Shown here one piece after another: positions 27,701 to 35,468 of a stretch of 43,713 bases of DNA (positions are counted from its first letter, which is position 1; each line of letters opens with the position of its first letter). Below the pieces are notes generated by a model, which made no database searches, was not told the DNA's origin, and was given only the letters and a program-made list of their open reading frames with translations. This stretch comes from an uncultured Chitinophagales bacterium (GTDB taxonomy: Bacteria; Bacteroidota; Bacteroidia; Chitinophagales; UBA2359): NCBI GenBank assembly GCA_937951415.1, contig CALFBW010000287.1:1-43713 (forward strand), in the 5' to 3' direction. Made by a program: the position numbers and the translations under genes.

Positions 27701-28615
27701 ATTAGAAACAATCGCATTGTAAACAGAATCCTTAACAACATCTACACCTACATACGATGGAAAATCATCTTTCTCATGTTGGTACTCTGCAGAAACGATA
27801 AAACCTAAAAGCGCACGCTCCTGATCTGTTCCTCTGTTTCTTTTCAAAATTGGTCCAGAAATATTACCTCCAATCAAGTTGTAATCATAAGGATCCAACA
27901 ATTTCGAAGACAAAACCTCGATTCCTCCGTGATACTCACGAGAAGGCCCTCTTGTTGTAATATTGATGATACCACCAGTGGCATCTCCATATTTTGCAGG
28001 AACACCACCCGTTACTACACTCATCTGCTCAATGGCAGAAGCTGGAATAGCAGTACTACCACGTACTTTTACACCATCAATGTAGTAATCAGTCGCCTCT
28101 GCACGGGCACCCTTTACATTTACATTTCCAGACTCCTCGTCCTTATAAACCCCTGCAGTTGTAGAGGCGATGGATTGAACGTTTCTTGTAGGAAGGTTTT
28201 CAATATCTTCCTTTGTAACTGTTGCTCCAGTACTCGTTTCATCCGCTTTCAATAAGGGTACACGGTACTCCGTAACAACAACTGTTTCCATCATTTGAGA
28301 CTCTACCCCCATTTCTATATCGAGGAAAGTACTCTTATCTGAACTTACCAGTACATTATTAATGACCTGGGTTTGATACCCAACGTACTGTACAGTAACT
28401 TCATAATTTCCCGGAGGCAGCGGTTTAATGGAATAAAATCCATCAAAGTCTGTCTGTGCTCCGGTCAGTGTCCCGTTCACAACTGTGGTAACTGTAGCAA
28501 AGGGCAACCCTTCCCCTAAGTCGGGGTCAAGTACCTTTCCTTGAATTTCACCAGTTTGTGCGACAAGGGAAGCACTGAAAAACACGGCTAGTAATAGCAG
28601 TAAAATTCGCTTCAT
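24743..28615 (-). CDS. TonB-dependent receptor with CarboxypepD_reg-like domain
   Basis: A 1290-residue outer-membrane receptor. After the signal peptide (RILLLLLAVFFSASLVAQ) comes a carboxypeptidase-regulatory-like domain (GEIQGKVLDPDLGEGLPFATV, DFDGFYSIKPLPPGNYEVTV). The plug starts near VVVTEYRVPL and contains DIENLPTRNVQSIASTTAGV, GARAEATDYYIDGVKV and GVPAKYGDATGGIINITT. The barrel follows, with FSFNISDEAQFFAHYSV and PNLRPEKTIDYQIGFKQKL, and the final strand GLPRRIRLGAAFSF ends in Phe as outer-membrane barrels do. It lacks a SusD partner, so it is not a classic SusC/SusD polysaccharide locus; it is closer to the Oar-like receptors. The cargo is unknown. It is the first gene of the three-gene operon. 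Confidence 0.93.
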   Translation of the reverse strand: MKRILLLLLAVFFSASLVAQTGEIQGKVLDPDLGEGLPFATVTTVVNGTLTGAQTDFDGFYSIKPLPPGNYEVTVQYVGYQTQVINNVLVSSDKSTFLDIEMGVESQMMETVVVTEYRVPLLKADETSTGATVTKEDIENLPTRNVQSIASTTAGVYKDEESGNVNVKGARAEATDYYIDGVKVRGSTAIPASAIEQMSVVTGGVPAKYGDATGGIINITTRGPSREYHGGIEVLSSKLLDPYDYNLIGGNISGPILKRNRGTDQERALLGFIVSAEYQHEKDDFPSYVGVDVVKDSVYNAIVSNPLIQAPNSSGFQKSADFLTSSDFENRDARETLPRDAINGTFKVDFQPVTNLNFTIGGSYNYNKGGVGLRSAFIKDIVRRMDPLASDHLPVYTDNTYRLFARFTQRFGARDLNAEVNREEEERGSVFSNAFYSIQFDYTRDRLIREDPVHQDNFFNYGYVGRFDLDRSAVYSQGPIPLEDGNGVPITLTDQDGNPITLSGRIFEGFQETGVSYTADAENSPNPVAVQHNQSLVDLSGGNGSFNNLAEWQTNLGLLNGGRPTTLFSVYSLYYMPGVGFGSYLEDDNDQYRLVFNGSVDIKKPGASDRNKHAIEFGFEYEQRIDRRYFLTADNLWDRMRRVVSNPGTDIVRDLENPILIIDGEEIPLADYNEDIHGAFSIYDTIAYNFTRLEDSEGNISQSFFDEQVRQQFGFGDYDFVNIDALSPEDLSLDLFSPEDLFGSGTESDNLVQYYGFDHTGKKLSGQPAFEDFFERDEQGRLVGAVGAFRPVYSAAYIQDKFAYKDLNFNIGLRVDRFDANQKVPKDPYSLYGTRKAGEVTTIDGVAITHPETIGDDFVVYVDDPTNPSSDIKGYRDGDDWYTADGTFTNDPRILAESGNLFPYLSGTLNDGNPEDDIQDEDFDLSTAFEDYAPQYSWMPRVAFSFNISDEAQFFAHYSVLTQRPQSRVNAFAEQYYFFSASATGRLFNNPNLRPEKTIDYQIGFKQKLSRSSVLSIAAFYREMRDMIQVIAVPFAYPVTSYNTFGNIDFGTVKGFEISYDLRRTGNIRLTANYTLQFADGTGSSDLGAQNQINSGQANIRSINPLDFDSRHSFNINFDYRFADGSKYNGPKIGGVDLFANAGANFILQARSGTPYTQQAFATPEGQFGVAGRPQTFGSINGSRLPWNYRVDMRLDKDFKLRKKKDGKDALFLNVYLQVQNLLNTENVINVYSYTGSPSDDGFLTSPEGQTSVSSQISAESFTELYRQKVNNPTNYGLPRRIRLGAAFSF

Positions 28616-28656
28616 AAACGCTTATTTTCTATTTATCGATTCTCTGAGATAGTCAA

Positions 28657-28664
28657 CAAATATA
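28657..28664 (-). promoter_or_regulatory. TAnnTTTG -7 element upstream of the TonB receptor operon
   Basis: TATATTTG on the minus strand, 41 bases before the receptor ATG, matches the consensus. The -33 region has no clear TTG. No SigE/anti-sigma genes lie next to the operon. Confidence 0.45.
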
Positions 28665-28743
28665 TGGAAAAAGTAAGAACAGAAATCCATGATTGCAAGG
28701 CTTTCAGTAGCTTGTGCACTTTATTCTGACAAAGTGCTGACAA

Positions 28744-29697
28744 TTAGAAATGCTCTTGAATTTTCTGTGACAAAGTTGCTGCCATTCGATGGTAAGCATC
28801 TCTTGAAACTCCAGCTATGTGCGGGGTCAAAATCACCTGCTTATTTTCCATCAATTCTTTATACCATATCTCCTTTTTTCCAGCTTCGCCAGTCAAGGGT
28901 TCTGTTTCAAAAACATCCAGCGCAGCACCCAATACTTGTCCGCTTTTTAAGGCGCTCAACAAGGCTTCTGTGTCTGCAATTGGACCTCTAGAACTATTTA
29001 TTACATAAATGGGCTTTCTGAATAAATTCAGAAATGTTGTATTCACTAAATGATGCGTTTCCGCATTTAGTGGCAAGTGAATACTAATTATATCGCATAA
29101 TTCGTGTAAATCTTCCATTGAAGACTCTTCTACTCGATCATCACCGAAAGACGATTTATACTTATCGTAGACCATTATCCTACATCCGAACGGCTTAAGG
29201 AGCTTTGCCAAGCGTGAACCTGTGTTCCCATAGCCGATCAATCCGACAGTTTGCTCCGACAAATCTTTGCCTACTTCATCTTTCCGAATCCATTGCCCAG
29301 ATCTAATCTTTCCATCCTGCCATACGATTTGCTTCAACAAAGCAATCATAAAGGCCACGCAATGCTCGGCAACAGAAGGACTATTTCCTTCAGGAGAATT
29401 CAAACAAGCTATTCCTAACTCATTTGCAGCTTCTCGATCAATATGCTCCATGCCTGAACCCAAGCGCGCAACAAACTTCAAGTTGGGCGCTGCTTCCAAA
29501 ATGCTCCTATCGATCGGTGGACGACTTCGCACCACCATCCCAACAGCATTTTTTACTGCCTCTTTTATCTCGAACGCACGAAGATCGACTTGTTGATCGA
29601 TTTCATAGCCATGTTCGGCACATTCTTTTATTAGAACATCCGCTACACGACAGGTAACCAACAATTTTCCTTTCGTTTTTTTACTTGTATCCTTCAT
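28744..29697 (-). CDS. D-2-hydroxyacid dehydrogenase (phosphoglycerate dehydrogenase-like)
   Basis: A 317-residue NAD-dependent D-isomer-specific dehydrogenase of the SerA/hydroxypyruvate reductase type. The Rossmann loop is GLIGYGNTGSRLA (152-164); the catalytic residues are Arg237 (SSRGPI), Glu266 (VFETEP) and His293 (TPHIAG). It has no ACT regulatory domain and no obvious serine-pathway neighbour, so the substrate is open: 3-phosphoglycerate, glycerate, lactate or another 2-hydroxyacid. The frame can extend to a TTG at 29724, but the ATG at 29697 fits the domain start better and I used it. It lies downstream of rsmA on the same strand, about 100 bases away. Confidence 0.85.
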   Translation of the reverse strand: MKDTSKKTKGKLLVTCRVADVLIKECAEHGYEIDQQVDLRAFEIKEAVKNAVGMVVRSRPPIDRSILEAAPNLKFVARLGSGMEHIDREAANELGIACLNSPEGNSPSVAEHCVAFMIALLKQIVWQDGKIRSGQWIRKDEVGKDLSEQTVGLIGYGNTGSRLAKLLKPFGCRIMVYDKYKSSFGDDRVEESSMEDLHELCDIISIHLPLNAETHHLVNTTFLNLFRKPIYVINSSRGPIADTEALLSALKSGQVLGAALDVFETEPLTGEAGKKEIWYKELMENKQVILTPHIAGVSRDAYHRMAATLSQKIQEHF

Positions 29698-29800
29698 AAA
29701 TACTCTTCTTGGCGTCGAGCACAATTACTTGCTCTATCGGATTACATGAAAAGTGGCGCTTTCTTTTTGCTTGGTGCTTGCATTTACTGCTATGCTACAA

Positions 29801-30568
29801 CTATACCAATTTGCATTGTGCAAGTCGGATATAGTCTTCTACCGACAAATTATCGGGTCTTTTATCCAAATATTCTTCTGGGACATTTTCCATGAAAGGC
29901 AAAAGTGCTTTGATCGCATTTGACAGCTTTTTGCGTCGTTGTTGAAAAGCCGTTTTGACTAAATGCTTAAAAAAGGCGGCATCCATTTCAGGCTCTTCTT
30001 CCTTTCTTGTCATTTTCATCACACCAGACCATACCTTCGGAGGCGGATTAAAGGACTCGGGTGGAACGTCAAAGAGATATTCCACATCGTAGTACACTTG
30101 AGTAAGCACGCTCAACACCCCGTATGACTTACTCTTTGATTTGGAAGCCAAGCGCACAGCCACCTCCTTTTGAAACATGCCCATCATAAAAGGGATGTTA
30201 GCCCTTTGTTCCAAAACCAAAAAAACAATTTGCGATGAGATATTGTAGGGGTAATTTCCAACCAAGCTAATTGGTTGGTCAAAGAGTTCGTTCACTTTTA
30301 TTCGGAGAACATCTTGATGAATAATCTTCCCCTTCAGTGCTGGAAAACGCTTAATCAGCATAGCTGGCAAGCGATCATCCTTTTCTACCAGCCATAAATC
30401 GATTCCCTCTTCTTTCAGTAGGCCCGCAGTAAGTTTACCTTCTCCAGGGCCCACCTCCAAAAAAGGATTCATAGAAGCATCAAAATCGATGGCTTCAATC
30501 ATGCGATCGATGACCGAATTGTCGTTTAAAAAGTGCTGACCGAGTGATTTCTTTTTCTTGAAAGTCAA
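29801..30568 (-). CDS. rsmA: 16S rRNA dimethyladenosine transferase RsmA (KsgA)
   Basis: Uses SAM to dimethylate the two adjacent adenosines in helix 45 of 16S rRNA during small-subunit assembly. The 255-residue product has KKSLGQHFLNDN at the start, SAM motif I FLEVGPGEGKLT (36-47), the catalytic NYPYNISS (105-112), the conserved RREVA-like QKEVAVRLASK, and SFNPPPKVWSGV followed by FQQRRKKLSNAI at the C-terminus. The start is TTG (30566-30568): the upstream codons contain no ATG, and it puts the family's N-terminal KKKSLGQ at the expected position. It is divergent from the aminopeptidase gene. Confidence 0.96.
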   Translation of the reverse strand: MTFKKKKSLGQHFLNDNSVIDRMIEAIDFDASMNPFLEVGPGEGKLTAGLLKEEGIDLWLVEKDDRLPAMLIKRFPALKGKIIHQDVLRIKVNELFDQPISLVGNYPYNISSQIVFLVLEQRANIPFMMGMFQKEVAVRLASKSKSKSYGVLSVLTQVYYDVEYLFDVPPESFNPPPKVWSGVMKMTRKEEEPEMDAAFFKHLVKTAFQQRRKKLSNAIKALLPFMENVPEEYLDKRPDNLSVEDYIRLAQCKLV

Positions 30569-30700
30569 TAGTTAAATCTAAATGTGGCCTCAAATTAGAG
30601 ATAAAAGCCGTGTTTAATATGGTGCGAAATAAGCAGAAATAAATCGTAATGCCTATTTCAGTAACTTCGCGCCTGCATTTATTATAAAAGAAAATACAGA

Positions 30701-32131
30701 ATGACCAAGCTAAAAGTGGCACCAAAGAACAATACTTCGAATGCATTTTTCTATTTGATTGATAAAAAAAGTCAACTTTCGAAACTACCCTTAAGCAGTG
30801 GAGAGAAGAAAATCGTTAAAAGTCAGCTAGATAGCGAGTGTTTTTGTGCAAGAGTTCAAACAGACGGACTTAACAAATTGGTGATTCTTGTAGAAGGCGA
30901 TAAAGAAGCTTCTTATGCGCGTGAAAATTTTCGCTTAGCAGGTGCCAAGGCTACTCAATGGGTCAATGAAGCACATTGGTCAACAGTTCAAGTAGAGTCT
31001 TTTAGCTCAGTAGAGGAAGCACATTTCTTATTTGCTGAAGGAATGGGCTTAGCAAACTATCAGTTCTTGAAATACAAAAAGGCACCGAAAAAGGAGCAAA
31101 ATGCGCTTTCGACCATTCAGTTTTCCAAAGAACAGTGCAACCGCCAACAAGCTACTGAATTAGAAAACCTGATTGCATCAGTTTCGGAAGCAAGGAACTT
31201 GGTCAATGAGCCGTTGAATTACTTAACTGCCGTTCAATTGTCCAAAGAGTTCAAGCGCATGGGTAAAGAAGCGGGTTTTAAGGTCACTGTTTGGAATAAA
31301 AAGCGAATCGAAAAGGAAAATTTCAATGGTTTATTGGCGGTAAACTTAGGCAGTATCGATCCTCCGACCTTCACTATCATGGAGTATAAGCCCGCAAAAC
31401 CAGTCAATAAGAAACCGATCGTCTTGGTGGGCAAAGGGATTGTTTATGATACGGGTGGATTGAGTCTTAAACCTACGGCCAATTCAATGGATCATATGAA
31501 GTGTGACATGGGTGGTTCCGCAGCTGTTGCTGGTGCTTTATACGCTGTAGCAAAGAACAAACTGAATGTGCACGTTATCGGATTGGTACCTGCTACGGAC
31601 AATCGTCCTGGACTCAATGCTTATGTACCAGGTGATGTAATAAAAATGCGTGACGGTCTTACTGTAGAAGTTTTAAACACCGATGCCGAAGGCCGAATGG
31701 TTTTAGCCGATGGCTTGAGCTGGGCAAAAAGGTACGATCCAGAAGTAGTGATTGACTTAGCAACCTTGACGGGTGCAGCGCTTCGCACTGTGGGCCCAAC
31801 TGGAATTGCCGCTATGCAAAATGGTGCAGGAAAGAACCTAGATCGCCTCCGAGACAGTGGAAACAATGTGTATGAGCGTCTATTCGAAATGCCACTTTGG
31901 AGAGAATATGGCGATATGCTAAAGTCAGAAATTGCCGATATTAAGAACTTAGGTGGCCCTTTTGCAGGGGCTCAAACTGCTGGAAAATTCCTTGAACACT
32001 TTACAGATTACCCTTGGATTCACTTGGACATTGCGACGCTAGCTTGGTCATACAGCAGTGATGGCTATCGTTTGAAAAATGGTACAGGAGCCGGTGTTCG
32101 TGTCTTGTATGATTTCTTAAAAACGCGCTAA
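30701..32131 (+). CDS. Leucyl aminopeptidase (M17 family)
   Basis: A 476-residue cytosolic metallo-aminopeptidase that trims N-terminal residues from peptides. The two-metal site is complete: Lys245 and Asp250 in GKGIVYDTGG, Asp269 in MKCDMGG, and Asp328 and Glu330 in the signature NTDAEGRMVLAD; Arg332 is the catalytic arginine, and Lys257 is in the expected place. The non-catalytic N-terminal domain (1-150) is divergent, as is usual. The following pdxA gene starts 77 bases on. The divergent rsmA start is 132 bases away, with no clear TAnnTTTG element in the gap on either strand. Confidence 0.94.
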   Translation: MTKLKVAPKNNTSNAFFYLIDKKSQLSKLPLSSGEKKIVKSQLDSECFCARVQTDGLNKLVILVEGDKEASYARENFRLAGAKATQWVNEAHWSTVQVESFSSVEEAHFLFAEGMGLANYQFLKYKKAPKKEQNALSTIQFSKEQCNRQQATELENLIASVSEARNLVNEPLNYLTAVQLSKEFKRMGKEAGFKVTVWNKKRIEKENFNGLLAVNLGSIDPPTFTIMEYKPAKPVNKKPIVLVGKGIVYDTGGLSLKPTANSMDHMKCDMGGSAAVAGALYAVAKNKLNVHVIGLVPATDNRPGLNAYVPGDVIKMRDGLTVEVLNTDAEGRMVLADGLSWAKRYDPEVVIDLATLTGAALRTVGPTGIAAMQNGAGKNLDRLRDSGNNVYERLFEMPLWREYGDMLKSEIADIKNLGGPFAGAQTAGKFLEHFTDYPWIHLDIATLAWSYSSDGYRLKNGTGAGVRVLYDFLKTR

Positions 32132-32208
32132 AAACGAACTAAGATTTTTCATACTGCGTTTATACCATTAAGAAAGAGTTGCTTTCGCAAGCAGCACAAA
32201 TAGGACAA

Positions 32209-33285
32209 ATGAATAAGAATATACCGAAGCTAGGCATCACTATAGGAGACTTGAACGGAATTGGCGTTGAAGTCGTTATGAAAACCTTTGCTGACAAACG
32301 CATATTAAAAATGTGCACGCCCATCATATATGGTTCTAGCAAAGCGCTTTCTTACCACCGCAATATCTACGGGATGGATAATTTCAAATATGATATTATC
32401 GATTCAGTAGAAGATGCCAATGCAGGTGCCGTCAATGTGATCAACTGTTGGGAAGATCCTGTGCCCTTAAGAATCGGATATCCAGATAAAACCCTGGGGC
32501 AGTTTGCGATGCGTTCTTTGAAGGCAGCTGCTTATGATGTGGTGCAAGGACGTATTCAAGGCGTAATCACTGCTCCCGTTAACAAAGCACATCTTTGCAC
32601 CGACAGCAAAAAGTTTGTAGGGCAAACGGAATTCTTTTCCGAGGCTTGCGGCGGACGTGAAAGCATGATGTTTCTTGTGAGCGATTCTATTAAGGTAGGA
32701 TTGGTCACCAATCATATTCCTATTAGCGCAGTATCATCGGCCATCACAAAAGAGCTTATTCTTAAGAAGATGAGCATAATGAATAAATCACTGCAACAGG
32801 ATTTTATGCTGCAACGACCTAAAATTGCTGTTCTAGCATTGAATCCTCATGCCGGAGATGAAGGCTTAATAGGAACAGAAGATGATGACATTGTAGGTCC
32901 AGCAGTACAAGATGCCAAGGAAATGGGTATTCTTGCTTTTGGTCCTTACGCAGCTGATGGCTTCTTTGGCTCTGGTACCTACCGTCAATTCGACGGTATT
33001 TTGTCCATGTATCATGATCAAGGATTGGTACCTTTTAAGTCGCTCTCTTTCGGACACGGCGTTAATGTGACAACTGGTTTGCCAATTGTAAGAACGAGTC
33101 CAGATCACGGAACTGCTTACAACATAGCAGGGAAGAACATTGCGAATTCTGACTCTTTCAGAGAAGCCGTTTATATGGCTTTGGACATTCATAGAAACAG
33201 AGAAACTTACAAGGAAATGCAAGAAAATCCCTTATATAAGCCCAAGTCACAGTCTAACGATGCGCCTGTAAAAACAGACGCATAG
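32209..33285 (+). CDS. pdxA: 4-hydroxythreonine-4-phosphate dehydrogenase PdxA
   Basis: NAD-dependent oxidation of 4-phosphohydroxy-L-threonine in the DXP-dependent route to pyridoxal 5'-phosphate. The 358-residue protein has the N-terminal ITIGDLNGIGVEV, TAPVNKAHL, the metal histidines His169 (TNHIPIS), His214 (NPHAGDEG) and His269 (YHDQGLVPFK), and SPDHGTAYNIAG. The frame extends upstream to a TTG at 32179, but the ATG at 32209 begins MNKNIPKLGITIGD, the usual start. The partner pdxJ is not in the window. A stem-loop (33260-33283) sits inside its last codons. Confidence 0.95.
   Translation: MNKNIPKLGITIGDLNGIGVEVVMKTFADKRILKMCTPIIYGSSKALSYHRNIYGMDNFKYDIIDSVEDANAGAVNVINCWEDPVPLRIGYPDKTLGQFAMRSLKAAAYDVVQGRIQGVITAPVNKAHLCTDSKKFVGQTEFFSEACGGRESMMFLVSDSIKVGLVTNHIPISAVSSAITKELILKKMSIMNKSLQQDFMLQRPKIAVLALNPHAGDEGLIGTEDDDIVGPAVQDAKEMGILAFGPYAADGFFGSGTYRQFDGILSMYHDQGLVPFKSLSFGHGVNVTTGLPIVRTSPDHGTAYNIAGKNIANSDSFREAVYMALDIHRNRETYKEMQENPLYKPKSQSNDAPVKTDA
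33260..33283. repeat. Hairpin in the last codons of pdxA
   Basis: ATGCG-C-CTGT and ACAG-A-CGCAT form nine pairs with one mismatch around an AAAA loop, overlapping the pdxA 3' end. There is no T-run after it, so a terminator role is doubtful. Confidence 0.5.
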
Positions 33286-33360
33286 AGGGGCTTTATGCTA
33301 ATAAAAGTGTTTGAGCAATGAAAATAAGAGAGAGTCTTCACACAAATGGCTCTTTTTAAC

Positions 33361-33368
33361 TATCTTTG
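33361..33368 (+). promoter_or_regulatory. TAnnTTTG -7 element upstream of DUF177-rpmF
   Basis: TATCTTTG matches the consensus exactly and lies 27 bases before the TTG start of the DUF177 gene. A weak TTC at 33337-33339 could serve as the -33 box. Confidence 0.5.
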
Positions 33369-33395
33369 CAATCCATTTTCTGAATCGGACGTTCC

Positions 33396-33935
33396 TTGAA
33401 AGATTTTCGCAAATATGATATCCCGTTTGTTGGATTAAAATTGGGTGAACACCCTTTTTTCTACAAACTGGATCAGAGCTTCTTCGAATTATTCGAAGAT
33501 TCCATGATCCAAGATGCGCAAATCGATTTGAACTTGGTCTTTGATAAGAAGCCTGGTTTTTTCGATATACAATTCAACTTATCGGGTTTTTTGAAGGCGG
33601 ATTGTGATCGCTGTGCTGAGGAATTTCATTTACCCATCGAAAACCGATACCGCGTTATTGTAAAATTTAACGAAGGTCTAGTGAAACCCTCCAGTGAAAA
33701 TGAGGAAATCTTATGGCTTTCTCAGGGAGACACACATATCAATATTGCAAATCACGCTTACGAGTTTGCGGTTTTGAGTTTACCAATGCAGCGCGTACAT
33801 CCGGAGAAACCGAATGGAGAACCAGGTTGTTCGATTATTGCAATCTTGAACCCGGAAAGCAGCGAAGCAGAAGACGAAATGGACCAAGCAGTGGATCCCC
33901 GATGGGAAGCACTGAAAAAATTGAAGAAGAAATAA
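33396..33935 (+). CDS. DUF177 (YceD-like) protein
   Basis: A 179-residue member of the DUF177/YceD family, which nearly always precedes rpmF and in plants and E. coli is linked to 23S rRNA accumulation. The zinc-finger-like CDRC (Cys70 and Cys73, in [12 protein letters not shown]) is present. The end of the protein is acidic, then basic ([13 protein letters not shown]), as in relatives. The start is TTG at 33396: an in-frame TGA lies four codons upstream and no ATG is available. rpmF follows after 13 bases, so they form one transcript. Confidence 0.88.
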   Translation: MKDFRKYDIPFVGLKLGEHPFFYKLDQSFFELFEDSMIQDAQIDLNLVFDKKPGFFDIQFNLSGFLKADCDRCAEEFHLPIENRYRVIVKFNEGLVKPSSENEEILWLSQGDTHINIANHAYEFAVLSLPMQRVHPEKPNGEPGCSIIAILNPESSEAEDEMDQAVDPRWEALKKLKKK

Positions 33936-33948
33936 TAAACATATACCA

Positions 33949-34134
33949 ATGGCACACCCAAAGAGAAAGATCTCGAAAACGAGACGAGACAAAAGAAGAA
34001 CACATTATAAAGCAGCTATACCAAACGTAGTAAACTGCTCAAACTGTGGAGCTCCAACTTTATACCACCGCGTTTGTTCAGAATGTGGCTACTACAAAGG
34101 ACAACTAGCAATTGAGCCAAAAGTAAAAGGCTAA
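33949..34134 (+). CDS. rpmF: Ribosomal protein L32
   Basis: A 61-residue bL32 of the large ribosomal subunit. It begins [20 protein letters not shown] and has four cysteines, Cys30, Cys33, Cys43 and Cys46 (CSNC and CSEC), so this is the zinc-binding (C+) form. The gene is paired with DUF177 upstream and followed at 34156 by a strong terminator. In many bacteria plsX and fabH come next on the same transcript; here the terminator separates rpmF from fabH and plsX is absent. Confidence 0.98.
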   Translation: MAHPKRKISKTRRDKRRTHYKAAIPNVVNCSNCGAPTLYHRVCSECGYYKGQLAIEPKVKG

Positions 34135-34155
34135 GCTAAGAGCGATAAAATTTAG

Positions 34156-34186
34156 ACCGCATACATTATTGTATGCGGTTTTTTTG
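34156..34186 (+). terminator. Rho-independent terminator of DUF177-rpmF
   Basis: ACCGCATACA and TGTATGCGGT form a perfect 10-pair stem with a TTAT loop, followed by a T-run. The gap to fabH (34187-34329) otherwise holds only the fabH promoter. Confidence 0.95.
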
Positions 34187-34284
34187 TGCACAAAACTCAA
34201 TCACTAATGGAAAAGAAGAGGCCAGTGTCTGTGCTTAATAAATATTTATTACTTCATAAGCCCCCGATATCCAACGAAATTTGA

Positions 34285-34313
34285 TTGAATCTAAGTAATC
34301 ATTCCTATGTTTG
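34285..34313 (+). promoter_or_regulatory. Promoter of fabH
   Basis: TTG at 34285-34287 and TATGTTTG at 34306-34313, 18 bases apart, give the best full match to the TTG/TAnnTTTG consensus in the window. The predicted transcript start, near 34320, lies after the TTG codon at 34285, so translation must begin at the ATG at 34330. Confidence 0.65.
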
Positions 34314-34329
34314 GACTCAAAGTCTAAAA

Positions 34330-35322
34330 ATGTCGGAATTAAGAGCAGCCATCACAGGCGTCCAAGGATATCTCCCAGACTACATTTTAACGAATGCGGA
34401 ATTGGAAAAAATGGTGGATACCAATGACGAATGGATCATGTCTCGAACGGGAATCAAGGAGCGTCGAATCCTAAAAGGGAAAGGCTTAGGAACTTCTGAC
34501 ATGGGAGCTGAAGCGGTGACCCGTTTATTAACGAAAAAGAATATCTCTCCCTCCGAAATTGATTTATTGATTTGCGCTACAGTCACGCCTGATCATCAAT
34601 TTCCTGCTACTGCAAATATTATCTGTGATAAGGCAGGTTTAGGAGAAATTCCAAGCTTTGACGTTGGGGCGGCATGCTCTGGTTTTTTATATGCACTTAC
34701 TACAGGCATAAGTTTCATCGAGTCTGGTCGATACCAAAAGGTCCTTGTGGTCGGGGCAGACAAAATGTCTTCAATTGTCGACTATACCGATCGAGCAACC
34801 TGCGTTCTTTTCGGCGATGGTGCTGCAGCCGTTCTATTAGAAGGGCGCACAGAATATGGCATCCGGGATTCGATACTTCGTTCGATGGGCGCAGGAAAGC
34901 AATACTTACATCAAAAAGCTGGAGGCTCCGTTTTACCTGCGAGCAAGAAAACGGTGGAAGACAGACTACACTATATCTATCAAGACGGAAAGAATGTTTT
35001 CAAATTCGCGGTAACAAAAATGGCAGATGTTGCGGAAGAGATCATGAAGAAAAACCAGCTAACGGGTGATGATGTTGCTTGGCTCGTACCACATCAGGCC
35101 AACAAGCGCATCATTGATGCCACTGCCCGCAGAATGGGTTTGCCAGAATCTCAGGTCATGATGAACATTCACAAATATGGCAATACCACAGCTGCTACCA
35201 TTCCGCTTTGTTTGTGGGAATGGGAAAAGCAGTTGAAAAAGGGCGACAAAATTATCCTTGCTGCTTTTGGAGGAGGTTTCACTTGGGGAGCTGTATACCT
35301 CGAATGGGCTTACGAAGATTAA
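34330..35322 (+). CDS. fabH: 3-oxoacyl-ACP synthase III
   Basis: Condenses acetyl-CoA with malonyl-ACP to begin fatty-acid synthesis. The 330-residue protein has the catalytic triad Cys116 ([13 protein letters not shown]), His255 (VPHQANKRI) and Asn285 ([10 protein letters not shown]), plus the N-terminal [17 protein letters not shown] longer frame starts at 34285, but that codon is inside the promoter, so I used the ATG at 34330. Its neighbours accB and accC supply malonyl-CoA, which fits a shared pathway, with efp in between. plsX, which usually stands just before fabH, is missing. Confidence 0.96.
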   Translation: MSELRAAITGVQGYLPDYILTNAELEKMVDTNDEWIMSRTGIKERRILKGKGLGTSDMGAEAVTRLLTKKNISPSEIDLLICATVTPDHQFPATANIICDKAGLGEIPSFDVGAACSGFLYALTTGISFIESGRYQKVLVVGADKMSSIVDYTDRATCVLFGDGAAAVLLEGRTEYGIRDSILRSMGAGKQYLHQKAGGSVLPASKKTVEDRLHYIYQDGKNVFKFAVTKMADVAEEIMKKNQLTGDDVAWLVPHQANKRIIDATARRMGLPESQVMMNIHKYGNTTAATIPLCLWEWEKQLKKGDKIILAAFGGGFTWGAVYLEWAYED

Positions 35323-35349
35323 GGAACACTTATTGCAAATACTATTACA

Positions 35350-35384
35350 AAGGGGGCGAACGATCATAGATCGACAATCCCCTT
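35350..35384. repeat. Hairpin between fabH and efp
   Basis: AAGGGG (35350-35355) can pair with CCCCTT (35379-35384), and CGATC (35361-35365) with GATCG (35369-35373) inside it. No T-run follows directly, so it may be a weak terminator or a structured leader of efp. Confidence 0.45.
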
Positions 35385-35393
35385 AATTCTCCT

Positions 35394-35401
35394 TACTTTT
35401 G
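35394..35401 (+). promoter_or_regulatory. TAnnTTTG -7 element upstream of efp
   Basis: TACTTTTG matches the consensus, 67 bases before the efp ATG. A -33 TTG is not evident. It would drive efp-accB-accC. Confidence 0.45.
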
Positions 35402-35468
35402 TGCGACTTTGGGTCCAGTTTTATTACTTTCTTCTCAAAGCTTTTACTAAAAAAGAAAAATACATCTA

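Noticed and set aside
32179-32208. TTG start giving a longer PdxA
   Set aside because: The ATG at 32209 gives the normal PdxA N-terminus; the extra ten residues are not conserved-looking.
34207-34284. 25-codon reading frame between rpmF and fabH
   Set aside because: No recognisable product or remnant of PlsX; it runs up to the fabH promoter and is probably chance.
34285-34329. TTG start giving a longer FabH
   Set aside because: The codon is part of the -33 box of the fabH promoter, and the ATG at 34330 starts at the usual family position.
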